Assembly: GCA_021821235.1 (NCBI GenBank)
Contig: JAKACS010000149.1
Span: 1-7,365 of the forward strand
Source: Bacillota bacterium
GTDB taxonomy: Bacteria > Bacillota > Bacilli > Bacillales_B > DSM-18226
Length of the DNA: 7,365 bases
Direction: 5' to 3'
This document shows positions 5,831 to 7,365 of the stretch, in pieces. The position numbers were made by a program, and so were the translations under genes. Position 1 is the stretch's first letter. Every line of letters starts with the position of its first letter. The notes under the pieces were generated by a model, which did no database searches, was not told the DNA's origin, and saw nothing but the letters and a program-made list of their open reading frames with translations.

Positions 5831-5861
5831 AAGGGTTAGCCCGTTTTTCGAGTTAACCCTT
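5831..5861 (-). terminator. Terminator of the M50-protease / small-protein operon
   Basis: On the minus strand AAGGGTTA (5861-5854), an A-C mismatch, CTCG, loop AAAAA, CGGG, then TAACCCTT (5838-5831), followed by TTCATTCTTT. The first arm overlaps the stop codon of the small gene (5860-5862). Confidence 0.75.
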
Positions 5862-6024
5862 ACTGCAATGCATTTAATAAATGTTTAAATAAGCGAAGAA
5901 TGCCTTTTATTCCGGCAATCAAAACGGCTCCGACGATTTCTTCAGCTGCTTCTTCTGCAACCGAATTTACCATCTTCTTTCCCTTCGATTCGCTTTTCTT
6001 CTTTTTTATCCTGAAGTTAACCAT
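5860..6024 (-). CDS. Small basic/amphipathic protein of 54 residues, function unknown
   Basis: ATG at 6022-6024 (minus strand) is preceded by AAGGAGA (6031-6037) with a 6-base spacer, a near-ideal ribosome binding site. The frame ends TAA at 5860-5862, directly in the terminator. The product starts MVNFRIKKKKSESKGKK, strongly basic, then VNSVAEEAAEEIVGAVLI and a C-terminal hydrophobic/amphipathic segment with AGIKGILRLFKHLLNALQ. The C-terminal 25 or so residues could form a membrane-lying helix or a short membrane segment; there is no signal peptidase site or Cys. It begins 45 bases after the M50-protease gene with no promoter or terminator between, so the two are probably co-transcribed. I do not recognise the family. 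A partner or substrate of the protease, or an unrelated membrane-active peptide, are both possible. Confidence 0.65.
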   Translation of the reverse strand: MVNFRIKKKKSESKGKKMVNSVAEEAAEEIVGAVLIAGIKGILRLFKHLLNALQ

Positions 6025-6069
6025 TTTTTATCTCCTTACGAATTTTTCATTAGAAAGAAAATTTTTCCC

Positions 6070-6753
6070 CTATTTTTCAAGTTTAAATATTCCTTTTTTT
6101 ACCCCCATCCAACTAAACCAAATGGCTTGCAAGAAAAAGAAAATCCCCCAGAATTGTACAGGCAAAAATCGTGTTAACTTTCCTAAGTTCCCAGCATCCC
6201 CGGCAGATTCGGGTCGGATAAAACTTATGATCATAATGTCGTAGGAGCTCGTAATTGAAACAACTAACAGAATAGAGGCAATTAACAGAAGAACGGCATT
6301 GATGAAAGACGGACTCCCCTTAAACAACAACAAGATAAACCCTGCAGCAAAGGTGGTAAGCCAGAAAATTCCATATCCATTTCTCACCCATAAACCAAGA
6401 TTCAGACCAATTAAAATCAGCAAAAGGCTAATCAAAATGCGGTAATATTTTTTTCCAATAAGCCAAAAAGCCAAAAAAGCTATTAAAGAGGAAAAAACAT
6501 AACCTGCTAAACTTGTAAAAAAAGCTCCTGCCCAAGTGGATTGGGTACTGTAAGTAACCCCTTCTGTATTCACAAATAATGAGATTTTTTCCACTTTACC
6601 CCCAAGAAGAGCAATTAACGCATGGCCTGATTCATGAATCACTGTGTTTATGACTTGTACGTAATTCCCCACTATTGGAACCTTTGTTAAAACAATTGCT
6701 AGAAGCAGAAACAGAAAAAACCTGGCACTAAATTTATCGATTATCGCTTTCAA
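6070..6753 (-). CDS. M50B-like integral membrane zinc metalloprotease
   Basis: From the TTG start the product has 227 residues. An N-terminal membrane segment (about 11-23) is followed by VINTVIHESGHALIALLGG, whose His40-Glu41-x-x-His44 is the zinc-binding and catalytic motif of site-2-protease-like M50 enzymes. VEKISLFVNTEGVTYS follows, then about five more membrane segments. Near the end SAGDAGNLGKLTRFLPVQFW (Asp186) resembles the conserved Asp block of the M50B-like family (PF13398) and is the probable third zinc ligand. No PDZ domain is present. A GTG at 6772-6774 could extend the frame by 7 residues, but AAAGGAG (6762-6768) lies inside that extension and is 8 bases before the TTG at 6751-6753, so I prefer TTG. 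It is first gene of a likely two-gene operon with the 54-residue protein. Its substrate is unknown. Confidence 0.8.
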   Translation of the reverse strand: MKAIIDKFSARFFLFLLLAIVLTKVPIVGNYVQVINTVIHESGHALIALLGGKVEKISLFVNTEGVTYSTQSTWAGAFFTSLAGYVFSSLIAFLAFWLIGKKYYRILISLLLILIGLNLGLWVRNGYGIFWLTTFAAGFILLLFKGSPSFINAVLLLIASILLVVSITSSYDIMIISFIRPESAGDAGNLGKLTRFLPVQFWGIFFFLQAIWFSWMGVKKGIFKLEK

Positions 6754-6761
6754 ATGAAAGA

Positions 6762-6768
6762 CTCCTTT
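6762..6768 (-). promoter_or_regulatory. Ribosome binding site that decides the M50-protease start
   Basis: AAAGGAG on the minus strand, 8 bases before TTG (6751-6753). It falls within the codons that a GTG start at 6774 would use, so it argues for the TTG start. Confidence 0.65.
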
Positions 6769-6791
6769 ATTCACGTTTCGTTGCTATCAAT

Positions 6792-6800
6792 ATCATATCA
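6792..6800 (-). promoter_or_regulatory. Possible extended -10 promoter for the M50-protease operon
   Basis: On the minus strand TGATATGAT (6800-6792) is an extended -10 (TGn plus TATGAT). A matching -35 is poor. A start near 6785 would give a leader of about 30 bases that contains the ribosome binding site. Confidence 0.4.
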
Positions 6801-6976
6801 CGTTATCGGGTAAAGAAAAATGAATTTCCATACGTTCAACAGCTCCCCTCAACTTCTCTAAATAATCGCAAATAGCAAGCAACCATATTTTAACAGGAAT
6901 ACGAAAATAAAATTGATAATAACTTTTTTTATAGTCATTGCATTCTATATCTTATGACAGAAACAAAGCAAGTTAG

Positions 6977-7006
6977 TCGACAAACCGACAACTTATATGT
7001 TAACAT
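6977..7006 (+). promoter_or_regulatory. Weak candidate promoter for the OpuC-type ATPase gene
   Basis: TCGACA (6977-6982) and TAACAT (7001-7006), 18 bases apart, match sigma-A boxes at 5/6 and 4/6 positions. The start would be near 7013, leaving a leader of about 40 bases with the GGGGG ribosome binding site (7040-7044). Confidence 0.3.
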
Positions 7007-7015
7007 AGGGTTGTC
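6987..7015. promoter_or_regulatory. Nested dyad, operator-like, upstream of the OpuC-type gene
   Basis: GACAAC (6987-6992) and GTTGTC (7010-7015) flank the perfect palindrome ATGTTAACAT (6997-7006), and both symmetries share practically the same centre (7001-7001.5). The inner palindrome overlaps the candidate -10. This is what a dimeric repressor site would look like; no regulator gene is in the window. Confidence 0.35.
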
Positions 7016-7053
7016 ACATTATCTTATGAAATTTAGAACGGGGGAATTCAACC

Positions 7054-7365
7054 TTGATACAATTTAGAAACATTGTGAAAAAATATCGGACGAAAACGGT
7101 TATTGATGAATTTACACTCGACATTGAAGCAGGTCAATTAATTGTCTTTATCGGCCCGAGCGGTTGTGGCAAAACAACTCTGTTGAAAATGGTAAACAAA
7201 CTGATTGAACCCACTTCAGGTAAAATCTTCGTAGATGGAACCGACATTACTGAAATGAACCCGATTGAATTAAGACGCAACATTGGCTACGTCATCCAAA
7301 ATACCGGGCTGTTTCCACATATGACCATTCAGGAAAACCTCGAACTGATTCCGAAACTAAAAGGA
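7054..7365 (+). CDS. OpuC-type osmoprotectant ABC transporter ATP-binding protein (3' end cut by window)
   Basis: The first 104 residues are visible. MIQFRNIVKKYRTKTVIDEFTLDI is the usual ABC N-terminal strand pair, GPSGCGKTT (residues 34-42) is the Walker A motif, and VIQNTGLFPHMTIQENL (80-96) contains the Q-loop Gln82 and the GLFPHMTI block that marks the OpuCA/OpuBA, OsmV and YehX group. Such ATPases drive uptake of quaternary amines such as glycine betaine, carnitine or choline, or related compounds, together with permease and binding-protein subunits usually encoded just downstream. The sequence differs enough from B. subtilis OpuCA as I remember it that the exact substrate is open, so no symbol is given. 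The start is TTG (7054-7056) with GGGGG (7040-7044) 9 bases upstream. The gene is divergent from the M50-protease operon. Confidence 0.85.
   Translation, partial: MIQFRNIVKKYRTKTVIDEFTLDIEAGQLIVFIGPSGCGKTTLLKMVNKLIEPTSGKIFVDGTDITEMNPIELRRNIGYVIQNTGLFPHMTIQENLELIPKLKG

Larger units (their letters stand above)
5459..5859. other. Intergenic region upstream of nrnB with three terminators and a promoter
   Basis: About 400 bases lie between nrnB and the small-protein gene. It holds a minus-strand promoter (5638-5665), a short transcript ending in a minus-strand terminator (5536-5565), a separate plus-strand terminator (5765-5785) and the end of the small-protein operon (5831-5861). A dyad, ATACA-GTATAT-TGTAT (5728-5743), sits between them. 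No protein gene with a ribosome binding site was found inside. Confidence 0.6.

Noticed and set aside
5900..6244. Plus-strand open frame of 114 codons
   Set aside because: It lies opposite the M50 protease 3' end and the 54-residue gene, both of which have ribosome binding sites and clear protein features; this frame has neither.
7011..7039. TTGTCA-17-TAGAAC as the promoter of the OpuC-type gene
   Set aside because: The sequence match is fair, but transcription would begin after the ribosome binding site, only about 8 bases from the start codon.
7010..7046. Sigma-B promoter (GTTT / GGGTAT type) before the OpuC-type gene
   Set aside because: GTTGTC and GGGGAA are present but about 25 bases apart instead of 12-15.
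1..7365. Mobile element, prophage, CRISPR array or toxin-antitoxin island
   Set aside because: No transposase, integrase, terminal inverted repeats with target duplications, spaced identical repeats or recognisable toxin family was seen; gene content is ordinary Bacillaceae chromosome.

Overview
The window looks like chromosomal DNA from a spore-forming Bacillaceae bacterium (low-GC Firmicutes); I cannot fix the genus from sequence alone. The evidence is a RacA-type chromosome-anchoring protein (known from sporulating Bacillus), an NrnB-type nano-RNase, an OpuC-type osmoprotectant ABC ATPase, strong AAGGAG-like ribosome binding sites, TTG and GTG starts, and oligo-T terminators. No transposase, phage gene, CRISPR array, tRNA or rRNA was seen.

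Layout. Positions 1-1444 (+): two consecutive genes encoding a MerR-type helix-turn-helix followed by a coiled coil. The first is cut by the window edge and the second is RacA. A strong hairpin follows at 1454-1498. Positions 1548-1631 hold a degenerate array with a 21-base period. Positions 1668-2654 (-): an acyltransferase-3 membrane protein. Positions 2992-4008 (+): a luciferase-like flavin oxidoreductase with its own promoter and a near-symmetric terminator. Positions 4105-4217 (+): a compact structured element ending in a terminator that touches the stop codon of the convergent nrnB gene. Positions 4217-5458 (-): nrnB. Its upstream region holds a promoter, a leader of about 95 nt and an intrinsic terminator, which could be either an attenuated leader or a separate small RNA. 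Positions 5860-6753 (-): a probable two-gene operon of an M50B-like membrane metalloprotease and a 54-residue basic/amphipathic small protein, closed by a terminator. Positions 7054-7365 (+): the start of an OpuC-type ABC ATPase, divergent from the protease and preceded by an operator-like dyad.

The protein genes mostly look like unlinked single-gene or two-gene units. The less ordinary content is between and beside them: two candidate structured RNAs flanking nrnB on opposite strands, the small protein paired with the protease, the 21-base repeat, and the tandem of RacA with a RacA-like protein. I could not run homology, folding or covariance searches, so the RNA elements rest on base pairing and promoter/terminator patterns read by eye.
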